Assembly: GCA_031216915.1 (NCBI GenBank)
Contig: CM062289.1
Span: 248,001,187 to 248,065,186, forward strand
Length of the DNA stretch: 64,000 bases
DNA from: Pictodentalium vernedei
Lineage: Eukaryota > Mollusca > Scaphopoda > Dentaliida > Dentaliidae
Reading direction: 5' to 3'
Below the pieces are notes generated by a model that made no database searches, had not been told where the DNA came from, and saw only the letters and a list, made by a program, of their open reading frames with translations. How positions within the stretch are numbered: the stretch's first letter is position 1; the number at the start of each line of letters is the position of its first letter. Positions 54,463 through 64,000 of the stretch are shown here, one piece after another. Position numbers and translations under genes: made by a program.

Positions 54463-56298
54463 AATGAAAGTGTCAATGACACTGTAGCTCAACTTGTCAA
54501 GACAAAGACATGCACATGTATAGTATGTGACACAGCAATGACAAACATCTAGGTAATGACCTGATAACAAAGGTACATATAACGTATTGTAATGGTCTGT
54601 ACATAAATACTGACCGTTGCCTGTAACAAATGTATAGGTAAAGTATTGTAAAGGTGGGTGACAGTCAGATGCTAAACTAGAAAGAAAACTTTGAGTCCCA
54701 GAGTGGGTCTGACTGAACCCCAAAATATTTGTTCTCATAGCACAGTGATAACAAAGGCACCCCAAAACACACTCGTTCCTGTCCCAAGGTGAAAACAAAG
54801 GTACCCAAGAAGTTTTGTGATGATCAATTCATAAATACGAGCTGTATAGAACATGTGACAAAAAACTGATTGGACCTAATTTTGGTACAAAATGGCCACT
54901 GGCAGCCATCTTGAATTTTGGACCGTACCCAGAAACACTCATTCTCGTCCCAAGGTGATAACAAAGGTACCCAAGAAGTTTTGTGAAGATCGGTTCATAA
55001 ATACAGCCTCTACCCTGAGCCGTATTGACATGTGTGCTCACATTGTGCAAGTAGCACTGAATAAGTCAAAGTTCATCTAATTTGCATAATTTCTGCACAA
55101 AAAAAAACCCCTTAGAATATGTGATGTATTCCATGTTACTAAACATTCATACAAAAATTTATTCAAATCAGAACTTTCATACAGAAGTTCTGTACAAAAG
55201 ACTGATTGCACTAATTTTGGTACAAAATGGCTGCTGGTGGCCATCTTGAATTTCGGACCACACCCAAAAACACTCGCTCTCATCCCACGGTGATAACAAA
55301 GGTACCCAACAAGGTTCGTAAAGATTGGTTCATAAATATGGCCTCTAGTCTGAGCTGTATAGAGGTTGTGTACAAAAAACTGATTAGACCTAATTTCGGT
55401 ACAAAATGGCCACTGGCAGTCATCTTGAATTTTAGACCGCACCCAGAAACACTCGTTCTCGTCCCAAGGTGATAACAAAGGCACCCAAGACATTTCGTGA
55501 AGATCAGTTCATAAATACAGACTCAAGTCTGAGCCGTATTGACATGTGTACTTAATGTGTGTAAGTCGCACTGAAATATCAAAGTTCATCTAATTTGCAT
55601 AATTTCTGCACGAGAAAAAAACCCGTATTATATGTGATGTATCCCATGGTACTAAACATTCACACAAAAAATTATTCAAATCAGCGCTTTCATATGGAAG
55701 TTCTGTGCAAAAATCTGATTGCACCTAATTTTGTACAAAATGGCTGCCATCGGCCATCTTGAATTTCGGACCGGACCCCAAAACACTCGTTCTCGTCCCA
55801 CGGTGATACCAAAGGTACCCAAGAAGTTTCGTAAAGATCGGTTCATAAATACGGCCTCTAGCCCGAGCCGTATTGGCATTTGCACTTACAGTGCTGAAAT
55901 TAACACCAAAAAACATCAAAATTAGTCTAATTTGCACAATTTATGCACGAGAAGAAACCCCGTATTATATGTGATGTACCCCATGGTAATAAACAATCAT
56001 ACAAAAAATTATTCAAATCAGAGCTTTCATATGGAAGTTCTGTACAAAAAACAGATTTCTGCATCATCGGTACAAAATGGCGGCTGGCAGCCATCTTGAA
56101 TTTCGGACCGCACCCAAAAACACTCGTTCTCGTCCCACGGTCATAACAAAGGTACCCAAGAAGTTTCGTAAAGATCGGTTCATAAATACGACCTCTAGCC
56201 CGAGCCATAGACAATTGTTGACGTACGGACAGACGGACGGACGGACGACGGGCCATGACAATAGCTCAAATTTGACTTTGTCAAAGTTGAGCTAAAAA
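54463..56298 (-). mobile_element. hairpin family A, copy 3 (complete, minus)
   Basis: Read on the minus strand it starts at 56298 (TTTTTAG, hairpin AGCTCAACTTTGAC-AAA-GTCAAATTTGAGCT), has (GTCC)n at about 56245-56220 and the family A core. It ends with AAGTTGAGCTACAGTGTCAT and TGACACTTTCATT at 54463. Both ends match copy 2. Confidence 0.75.
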
Positions 56299-56639
56299 TG
56301 GAAAATAATAACCCTTTTGGATATTTACCGCCATTGAAAATGGCATGTCATCTTTTTTCGGGAACTGGGGGAATCTTCAGCCTGGGGAGAACTTGGCCCA
56401 GGGAAGAATCATCCAAAAGAAAAGCAGTACACATCTGTTAGGATATTTTAGATACGCTACAATATTCGTTTTAACTCCTGAAAATAATTCTTAAAAAAAA
56501 TATTAATAGATTGTTCGATATTAATTGAAAAAATATTAATATAGTATATCGTCGAGCAATTATCTCTGCAGTAAATTCACATTCAATGTGTTCTGTAATA
56601 GGGCCTAATTAACGTCTCTCATCTGTTAGAATGATATCC
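56299..56639. other. unassigned AT-rich sequence
   Basis: Nothing recognised beyond short AATATTAAT words. Confidence 0.35.
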
Positions 56640-57670
56640 AATCACTTCGGCTCCAAGTCATTTCGTCCTCTGGTCAATTCGACCTCAAAGTCATCTCTGT
56701 CCTAGTCACTTTGGTCCCTTGGTCATTTCGGCACCATTTTAAGTGTAGAGATCTATAAAGATCAGTGCATAGTTCATGTTTAGAAATAATGGGTAATTAC
56801 CTTTATTAAGTAATGTTCAGTTATTTGTATTTACATAGTGTACAGAACAGTTATACATGACATTAAAAATTATCCATGTGTTCAATTTTACATACATTTA
56901 AGATGCTATCTGTATAAGTAAGAGAAATTATTTTACTTTGAAATTTTGCAAAGTACCGGAATATGCAGTCATTTATTCATATTGTTATGCACAATTCCTA
57001 GTCACCTTCCAGTTTGAGGTTCACAGGGTTTCTTTTTCTTTTCTTTTTTCTGAAACAACCACCAAACTGCGATTTTGATACTACCATAAATATGTCCACA
57101 TTTTCTAAAACACAGAGCAGAATCCTTGTAGTTAGGCGCAATTCCTAGTCCTCTTCCAGTTCGATGTCCACGGGGGTCTGATCCCAGTGCCCCACTTCCA
57201 AGGCGTACACTCAAACCAAATCACATTACATTACTTACCTTCGCTTCCGGCTCTCATAGATTCATAAGCAAATAAAATTATTCAGGTCACAAGTGATTTC
57301 AAATCCCACATAGTCCATGTGCATCTTCGACATGCTGAAACTTTTCTTTTATTTATTCATCATGAAAGAAAATCTACTAGACATATATCATGTATACCTG
57401 AATATCTAATTGATAGATATATATGTTGAAAAAAAATTAAATAGAAAAATGTTAAAATTCAAACAATATTTGAAAATATTTAAAGAGGCCGAAATGACCT
57501 GGTATATTGGGGCTGAATTGACCTGAGGCTGCAATGACTGGGGCCAAAATGACTTGGGGCCAAAGTGACTGGAATTCGTGAGAATTGCATCCAAACTGTC
57601 CTCCAACAATTTGACTCAAACTGGATACTAATCTAACCCAAACCATCCTTAGGCAATTTGCCCCAAACTG
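56640..57670. repeat. foldback made of GGCC-AAATGAC words
   Basis: Left arm words (56640-56745: GTCATTTCG, GGTCATTTCGGC, GTCACTTTGG) are the inverse of right arm words (57484-57575: GGCCGAAATGACC, GGGGCCAAAATGACTTGGGG, CCAAAGTGACTGG). The arms are arrays of ~16-base units pointing at each other across ~740 bp. Inside, two diverged copies of CAATTCCTAGTC-CTTCCAGTT (56990-57175) occur. Confidence 0.5.
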
Positions 57671-57699
57671 TTCTCCAGAATAGGGACACATGATTCTTA

Positions 57700-58020
57700 T
57701 TGATTTATTTATTGGGGTTTAATGACACTTTGATAGCCAGGGTCACTTCATGTCGGACAGTTTTACAGGTGGGAAAAGCCAGAGAGAACCACAGAGGAAT
57801 CACAAACATCTAACGTACAAACAGCACACACACTGGGTTAGCATTTGTTGAAGACAAGTGTATGATTGACATGCAGTATGCCTTGGTACGCAATGGCACT
57901 ACGTGGGCAGTGGGAATGAAGTGTATTGCCCAAAGAAACAAAGTGGTTGCCACAGGTGATATTTGATAGAGGACCCTTTAGCTTGCAGCCTTCACCTCTA
58001 AGTACTGAGCCCTTTAACCT
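57700..58020 (-). mobile_element. tRNA-headed SINE, diverged
   Basis: On the minus strand the head near 58010-57960 has GGGCTCAGTACTTAGAGG and GGCTGCAAGC. The body is the shared one (GCCTTGGTACGC-type and TCAACAAATGCTAACCC words, inverse of those at 57840-57890), and the 3' tail ends in AATAAATAAATCAATAA. Confidence 0.6.
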
Positions 58021-58124
58021 TCAAAACTGTATAGTACCAGCTAAAACATTTTGTAGAATGACCACATGAAAATTTCACAAGTACATAGTTTCATTATTAG
58101 TTTGTGATATTTGTTTTTGCTGTA

Positions 58125-58457
58125 CAGTGGAACCCTGTTAATTGAAGAGCCACTTTGCCAATAACAATATTCAATTAGCAGGAGTATTCAATTAACAGGG
58201 ATTGTGTCACTTTCCTGTATTCCAGAGATAAACTTAGCATTTATTCTATTATATTTTGTTTGACAGAGCTCCATGAGCTCTGTCAAACAAGATATAATAG
58301 ATTAAATGCCTGTATTGAATGTACTGAGGCCAAATTGGTCTATAACCAAAGGAAATTCCTACGCGCAATTAAGCCTAGATAAGTGCACAATTCGGGACAG
58401 GACTTCTAGTTTCAACTGTATACAATTAAGATATATCCAATTAAGTGGGCACAACTG
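58125..58457 (+). mobile_element. palindromic MITE, copy 3 (complete, TA-flanked)
   Basis: CAGTGGAACCCTGTTAATTG at the left and AAGTGGGCACAACTG at the right, TA on both sides. The central palindrome around GAGCTCCATGAGCTC lies at about 58237-58308. Same family as 21050-21477. Confidence 0.65.
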
Positions 58458-58462
58458 TATAA

Positions 58463-58468
58463 CCCCCC

Positions 58469-58499
<31 letters not shown>

Positions 58500-58502
58500 A
58501 CA
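58463..58502. repeat. C-tract followed by (CA)n
   Basis: A run of about 22 C passes straight into a CA microsatellite, the same compound as at 12853-12887. Confidence 0.8.
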
Positions 58503-58555
58503 CCCCAATCAAAACCATCATTCAAAGGTCTTGGATTCAGCAAATGAAATTTGAT

Positions 58556-58795
58556 TTCTTTATTTATTGGGTTTAACAACAATTTTTACAGCCAGGGCCA
58601 CCCAACAGTTTTACTGGGGGAGGAACCCAGCCAGAGCACCCAGAGAGAACTACCGAGCAACAATGACAAGCAACTGTCAGCTTCTCAACATTGTAACTCC
58701 AAGCAAGCAGGGTTAGCATTGGTTGAAGACAAGTGCACCATCGATGTGCAGTACGCCTTATTTCAGTTGCCGTAATTGGGATTCGAGCTGAGAAC
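58556..58795 (-). mobile_element. SINE, truncated head
   Basis: The minus strand has a B-box-like GCTCGAATCCCAATTAC near 58770 and the shared body (GGCGTACTGCACATCGATGG, TTCTCTCTGGGTGCTC). The part of the body between head and GGCGTAC is missing. Confidence 0.55.
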
Positions 58796-59439
58796 CTCTC
58801 ACAGCTTGTTTTGGGAAGGTTTTTTTTGTTCCAGCTTCATTAAGGTTTGTTTCTTATCGCACTTGTAATTTTGTCATAATTAGTAATCATAAATCCTTAA
58901 CATAAAACAATAGAAAAAATGCATAGAATATTTAAAAAAAAAAAAAATTCTGTGAGGATTTGACCTCAAGAGGTGAGACCGAATATTCTAAGAAAAAGTA
59001 TGAGGGCTGAATCTTCCTGTGACTGAATCTTCATGAACCATTTTTTTCAAACTAAATTGCCCGTTACTTATAAAGCACCATAACTAAGGCAAAAACAATA
59101 CTATGAAATTTCCAAGTCTGAAATTCTATAAATTCCAAATAAATTTACACAAATTATATAGCAAAATGAAGGATGGGGTGTATAGTATGTGTGCATCTCA
59201 CACACTGACACACAGTCGCCATCAGACATCAGCGGATCCTGAAAGTGTGCTATCGGTACCATATTTGTACCATAATTGATAATAATAAAATAATATTTCA
59301 TAAGAACAACAAACACAGGAATTCAAAATGCAGCCTCAAGGCAGCATGGTGGTGAATGCCAATGCTGTCCCATTGTCCTTGAAAGGGGGAGTCCTTTACA
59401 AAATAGGTTTTTGTTTTGTGATACTCTGGATACTCCCCA
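58796..59439. other. unassigned sequence
   Basis: No recognisable gene or repeat. Confidence 0.35.
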
Positions 59440-61095
59440 TTTTTAGCTCAGCTTTGACAAAGTCATATTTAAGGTTGTGTCATAGCCCGTTGTCCGTCTG
59501 TTTGGGAACAACAATTCAATACGACTCGGGCTTCCGTCTGTTTGGGAACAACAATTCAATACAACTCGGGCTAGAGGTTGTATTTATGAACCGATCTTTA
59601 CGAAACTTGTTGGGTACCTTTGTTATCACCGTGGGACGAGAACGAGTGTTTTTGGGTGCGGTCCAAAATGCGAGATGGCCTCCAGCAGCCATTTTGTACA
59701 GAAATTAGTGCAATCAGTGTTTTGTACAGAACTTCTGTATGAAAGTTCTGATTTGAACAAATTTTTGTATGAATATTTAGTAACATGGAGTACATCACAT
59801 ATAATACAGGTTTTTTTCTCGTGCTGAAATTATGCAAATTAGATGAACTTTAATTTATTCAGTGCTACTTACATGTATACCCAGTAAGTGCACATGCCAA
59901 TACGGCTCGGGCTAGGCTGTATTTATGAACTGATCTTCATGAAACTTCTTGGGTACCTTTGCTATCACCTTGGGATGAGAATGAGTGTTTTTGGGTGCGG
60001 TCCAAAATTCAATATGGCTACTAGTGGTCATTTTGTACCGAAATTAGGTAGAATTAGTTTTTTGTACAGAACGTCTATACAACTTGGGCTAGAGGCCATA
60101 ATTATGAATCGATCTTTACAAAATTTCTTGGGTACCTTTGTTATCACCATGGGGTTAGAATGAGTGTTTTGGGGGGGGGGGAGTCCAAAATTCTAGATGG
60201 CCGCCGGCAGCTATTTTGTACTGAAAATGAAATTACTGCAATCAGTTTTTTGTACAGAACTTCTGTATGAAAGTTCTGATTTGAATAAATTTGTGTATGA
60301 TTGTTTAGTAACATGGAATACATCACATAAAATACAGGTTTTTTTCTTGTACAGAAATTATGCAAATTAGACAAACTTTGATTTATTCAGTACTACTTAT
60401 ACACAGTAAGTACACATGTCAATACGGTTCGGGCTAGGGGCTGTATTTATGAACCGATCTTCACCAAGCTTCTTGGGTACCTTTGTTATCACCTAGGGAC
60501 GAGAATGAGTGTTTTGGGGTGCGATCCAAAATTCAAGATGGCTGCCAGAGGCCATTTTGTACCAAAATTAGATACAATCAGTTTTTTGTACACAACTTCT
60601 GTACGGCTCAGGCTAGAGGCTAGAGCCCGTATTTATGAACCAATCTTTATGAAACGTCTTGGGTACCTTTGTTATCACCGTAGGATGAGAGCGAGTGTTT
60701 TTGGGTGCAGTTCGAAATTCAAGATGGCCACTAGCAGCCATTTTGTACCAAAATTAGTGCAATCAGTTTTTTGTACAGAACTTCTGTATGAAAGTTCTGA
60801 TTTGAATAAATATTTGTATGAATGTTTAGTAACATGGAATACATCACAAAAAAATACTGTATAATACAGGTTTTTTTCTCTTGCAGAAATTATGCAAATT
60901 AGATGACCTTTGATTTATTCAGTGCTTCTTATACACTGTAAGTGCACATGTCAATACGCTAAGGCTGGAGGCTGTATTTATGAACCGATCTTCATGAAAC
61001 TTCTTGGGTACCTTTGTTATCACCTTGGGATGAGAACAAGTGTTTCTGGGTGCGGCCCGAAATTAAAGATGGCTGCCGGCTTTCACACTGTTGCT
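59440..61095 (+). mobile_element. hairpin family A, copy 4 (3' truncated)
   Basis: TTTTTAGCTCAGCTTTGACA head with a decayed right hairpin arm, a duplicated ~45-bp piece (GTCTGTTTGGGAACAACAAT, twice at 59496-59560) and the family A core. It stops abruptly after AAAGATGGCTGCCGGC at about 61085 with no 3' hairpin. Confidence 0.7.
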
Positions 61096-61263
61096 TACTG
61101 AGGTGAAGTCACTTTACCATTACCAAGCTACCTACTAAATACCAAAGGAAAGATTTTTCAGTGCACTCTTATTACTTCAGTGCCCATAATTCTCAAATAT
61201 GGCATTAAAACCAATCACATACTTATACTGCTTAAATCTATTCACATAATCAGAATACACCAT

Positions 61264-61615
61264 CAGGGGTGCATTAGCTCAGTAGGTAGAGGTGCAGACT
61301 GCAAGCCGAGAGATCCTCAGTTCGAATCCACCTGCGGCAACAGCTTTGTGTCCTTGGGCAAGACACTTCACCCCCCACTACCCATGTGGGGGCAAGGTAT
61401 GCTGTGTACTAAGGCATACTGCATGTTCTTGGTGCACCTGTCTTCGAACAAGGCTAACCCAGCTTGTGTAGTATGTTGGGGAGCTCACAGTTGCTTGCCA
61501 TTGCTCAGTGGTTCTCCTGGGGTACTCTAGTTTCCTCCATCCATAAAACTGCCATGGTCACAATAAGCTGTTGTGCAGATAAATGTGACCTTAAACACTA
61601 ATAAATAAATAATAA
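61264..61615 (+). mobile_element. tRNA-headed SINE (best copy)
   Basis: The head GCATTAGCTCAGTAGGTAGA (A box), CTGCAAGCCGAGAGATC (anticodon-arm region) and CAGTTCGAATCCACC (B box) is tRNA-like. The anticodon stem does not pair well, so it is not a tRNA gene. The body has GTGTCCTTGGGCAAGACACT, GTGTACTAAGGCATACTGC and CCTGTCTTCGAACAAGGC. The tail is AACACTAATAAATAAATAAT. Confidence 0.75.
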
Positions 61616-63019
61616 AAAGAACACACCACCTCATACCCATTTCTCTCCTGTTTTCCTTCACCTTGGTATCCCTCGGTTGCCTCGGTGTTTAGTATGCCCG
61701 CCAGAAAAGGAGTGATTTCTTTTTCTAAAAGAGCAAAACAAGAAACGGTAATTTTTAACAGGTAGTTACGAAATAATTTTCATGAAGCGCACAATTTTAT
61801 GTTAGTTAGTAGCTGAAAAAAATGCAGGGTGATATTTGCAAATCTTATTTTATTACTGGCACCAGGTACTGGTAATGAAAATTGTTGTTTGTCATCAATA
61901 CTTGATCAAGTTTCTGACAAAGCTCATTATACTATTCCAATATGTTAGCTACTGTACATAAGCACACAATTTGATGTTAGTTTACCATTATACTGGTGCT
62001 AAGCCAGGATATCTAAGTTACATGTAGGGGCAAGAGTAATACATACATGTATCTAGTGGGAGTCATAAAGAATATGATGCACAGAATCACCTGAGCCACA
62101 TAGCAGTGAGATAGGGGTGAGGACAAGAGGGTGTGTGACCCTCTCATCAGTGGAGGGGTCTGGTGCACCCCCCCCCCCCCCCCCAAACAAAAAAAAAAAA
62201 AAAAAAAAAAAAATAAAACAATAAAATTTGAAATTCAAGACAGTAAAACACAATTACCTTGACTCTGTGCTGCTGTGTACTGGTCACTTTCTGTGGGTGG
62301 GCAATATTTCTACGGATGCAATGATATTAGTTTTCAAACATTGTTTACAGCAATAATTGTCAAAAATTTAATTAATGAACCACAGGATACAATTCAGTGC
62401 TTCATTAATTAAAATTTTATTGATGATGATTTTCTATTTCCTGGAAAAAACATGCATGGACTTGCCCATGCAAGAATTATGACCAGCAACTGTACTGTAT
62501 GTCTGTGTCACTGCTATGAGCAGGGACTAATCTAAATGGGTGGGTGTGTTTACAAATATTCATATTTTTTAACACCTGATAACAAAGTAATATAAGTTTA
62601 TAAACAACCACACAATTGACTTTTAATTACAATACTCCTAATTCCTATTAAACATATATGAATGTTTATTAATTTTGTGGAATTTTTACACTGTGTATGA
62701 AGCTTATTTGGGCCTGTATGTTTGTTAAAATTGCCCTTCCACTACGAGGACTTTTTGAAATCAGTCTACACTGGATTGTGTTGTATTCCTTTGTGTAAGA
62801 CAGTGTATTCATTGTAATAATATTCATGCATAAGTTCATGTTCTTGGTTTGTTTTAGGCCTCATAATCTACAGAATAGCTTGGATGGAGGTGTATTCCAT
62901 CACTTGAGTGCAAGAAGGCTTTGCAATGCTACATGTATAGCATAAACCTTGTTGCACTCCAGGGACAAATTTATCAATTTTAATAACATGGGTAAAATAT
63001 CGGACATGAACCGTTTAAT
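61616..63019. other. unassigned sequence with C/A tract and an inverted repeat
   Basis: A C run followed by a long A run lies at about 62169-62212. AAAATTTAATTAATGAA (62363-62379) and TTCATTAATTAAAATTTT (62401-62418) form a near-perfect hairpin. A possible first exon is listed separately. Confidence 0.35.
61694..61747 (+). CDS. possible first coding exon, product unknown
   Basis: ATG at 61694 with A at -3 opens 18 codons (MPARKGVISFSKRAKQET) ending at ACG followed by GTAATT, a plausible splice donor in phase 0. The basic residue mix is protein-like. The evidence is only this short frame and a donor-like site; no downstream exon was identified in the remaining 2.2 kb, which is largely repeat. 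Confidence 0.15.
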
Positions 63020-64000
63020 TTTTTTTTTTTTTAGCTCACTTCGACAAAGTCAAGCAGGGCTTATCTAATCACTCTCCATCCATTGTCCATCCATCTGTCA
63101 TCCATCAACACCATGTTTTGGTCAATTCAAGTTAAAGTTTGTGTGAGTAATGGTACCAAATGGGTATTACATTTTTGTTTAACTCAACATGCCCAGCCCC
63201 ATAGGGAGGGGGTGGGGTAAAATGCTCCCAAAATATTTTAAAAATCTTATGAACCAGTGGGTACAGTGACTTTATATTCATTATGGAACTACCTCTTGAG
63301 GTGTAGAATCACGCTTGTTCAAACATACTTTGTGAAGCAATATTTGGCTTTGTAATGGCAGTGGTAAGATTTTTGGTACCACCCAAAATTTCCATTTTCC
63401 GAACCGATGGTCCGATTTGAATGAAATTCAGTATCGTGGTAATATTGGGTCATAAGTACTTACCTCATGCAAAAAACCCCTGCATCCCCTTGGGAACCCC
63501 AGGAGCAAAAAATAGAAATGTTTTCAAACTCCCATGTTTCCCAAACCACTTGGAACAGAGAACTGTTATGTGGTATGAAGCATCCTTAGAACCAGTAGAA
63601 TTGAATGGTAAAAAAAAATGCCCTCTGTTGTTGTTAGAGAGTTCTGCAGAGGGCATCAGAATAATGTTGGTGGAGCATTTTTGCAAACATTTTAGAAAAT
63701 CTTTTCTCAAGAACCAATGTTCAGAATCTTTTGATATTTGGTATACAGCATCCATAGAGGGGTCAGATACAAGTTTGTTAAAATGAAGCTCATTCGTTCA
63801 TATTTGGACTCAATGCAGGAGCCCAAATTTTATGGGGAATTTTCTTTAAAAATCTTCTTCAGAACCACGAGTCAGAATTTTTTAATGTTTGGTACCCTCA
63901 TTGTTATGATGGTCAGATTCAAGATTGTTCAAACCAAGTCCGTATGTTAATATTTGGGCTTCCTTTGGTAGCCCAAATTTAACTTAGGGCTGTATGGGGA
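63015..64000 (+). mobile_element. hairpin family B, copy 2 (cut by window end)
   Basis: T-run and head AGCTCACTTCGACAAAGTCA, GTCCATCCATC, then core matching 14400-15350 (CCAAAATATTTTAAAAATCT, AATATTTGGCTTTGTAATGG, AACCGATGGTCCG). The hairpin right arm is decayed. The element continues past the window. Confidence 0.65.

Noticed and set aside
61268-61336. tRNA gene
   Set aside because: A and B boxes are tRNA-like, but the anticodon stem pairs poorly and the sequence continues into a SINE body with an AATAA tail.

Overview
This window is nuclear DNA of an animal, most likely a marine invertebrate and probably a mollusc (bivalve-type). The reasons are a DIRS-type retrotransposon, Tc1/mariner elements, SINEs with tRNA- and 5S-rRNA-derived heads, and above all many repeats built from a terminal hairpin, a CCGT/CTGT microsatellite and tandem core units of roughly 110-340 bp. 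As I recall them, that is the layout of the bivalve 'pearl' elements and of Helentron-associated (HINE) elements. No intact protein-coding gene is visible. Nearly every long reading frame here is a by-product of repeats or a decayed transposon gene.

Layout. 1-2.6 kb: a possible terminal exon on the minus strand (359-544) and an isolated DIRS-type right end (1746-2133). 3.2-5.0 kb: SINE pieces and a TA-flanked palindromic MITE. 5.6-6.8 kb: a hairpin-ended element with 156-bp units, six of which carry a perfect palindromic estrogen-response-type site. 7.7-10 kb: hairpin family A copy 1 and a second family. 13.6-20.2 kb: family B, then family C with a complete family A copy inserted in it. 21-25.3 kb: MITEs with TA or TTAA target sites, a tRNA-headed SINE and a 48-bp palindrome. 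25.7-29.0 kb: two different Tc1/mariner elements, the second close to intact. 29.3-32 kb: G-rich and microsatellite-rich repeats. 32.7-34.3 kb (minus): a decayed coding region with 18-residue acidic repeats and a possible Tudor-like segment. 34.4-35.3 kb: a cluster of a dispersed 15-base motif. 36.8-46.9 kb: a family E repeat broken up by a 6.5-kb DIRS element, by family F and by family G, the last itself hosting a 5S-headed SINE. 47-52.5 kb: families H, I, J, another 5S-headed SINE and a second family E copy that preserves the empty DIRS target site. 53.4-64 kb: an AT-rich satellite, family A copies 3 (minus) and 4 (plus), SINEs, a MITE, and the start of family B copy 2 running off the window.

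How the parts relate. The DIRS element has inverted terminal repeats, gag-like, RT, RNase H and tyrosine recombinase remnants, and an internal complementary region whose two halves match the two element ends, as the DIRS replication model predicts. The hairpin families differ in sequence, but several share one terminal plan: a T-run and hairpin at the 5' end, a short inverted match near the 3' end, then a 3' hairpin, in some cases followed by CTNG-TT. That suggests one mobilising machinery, whose autonomous partner is not in this window.
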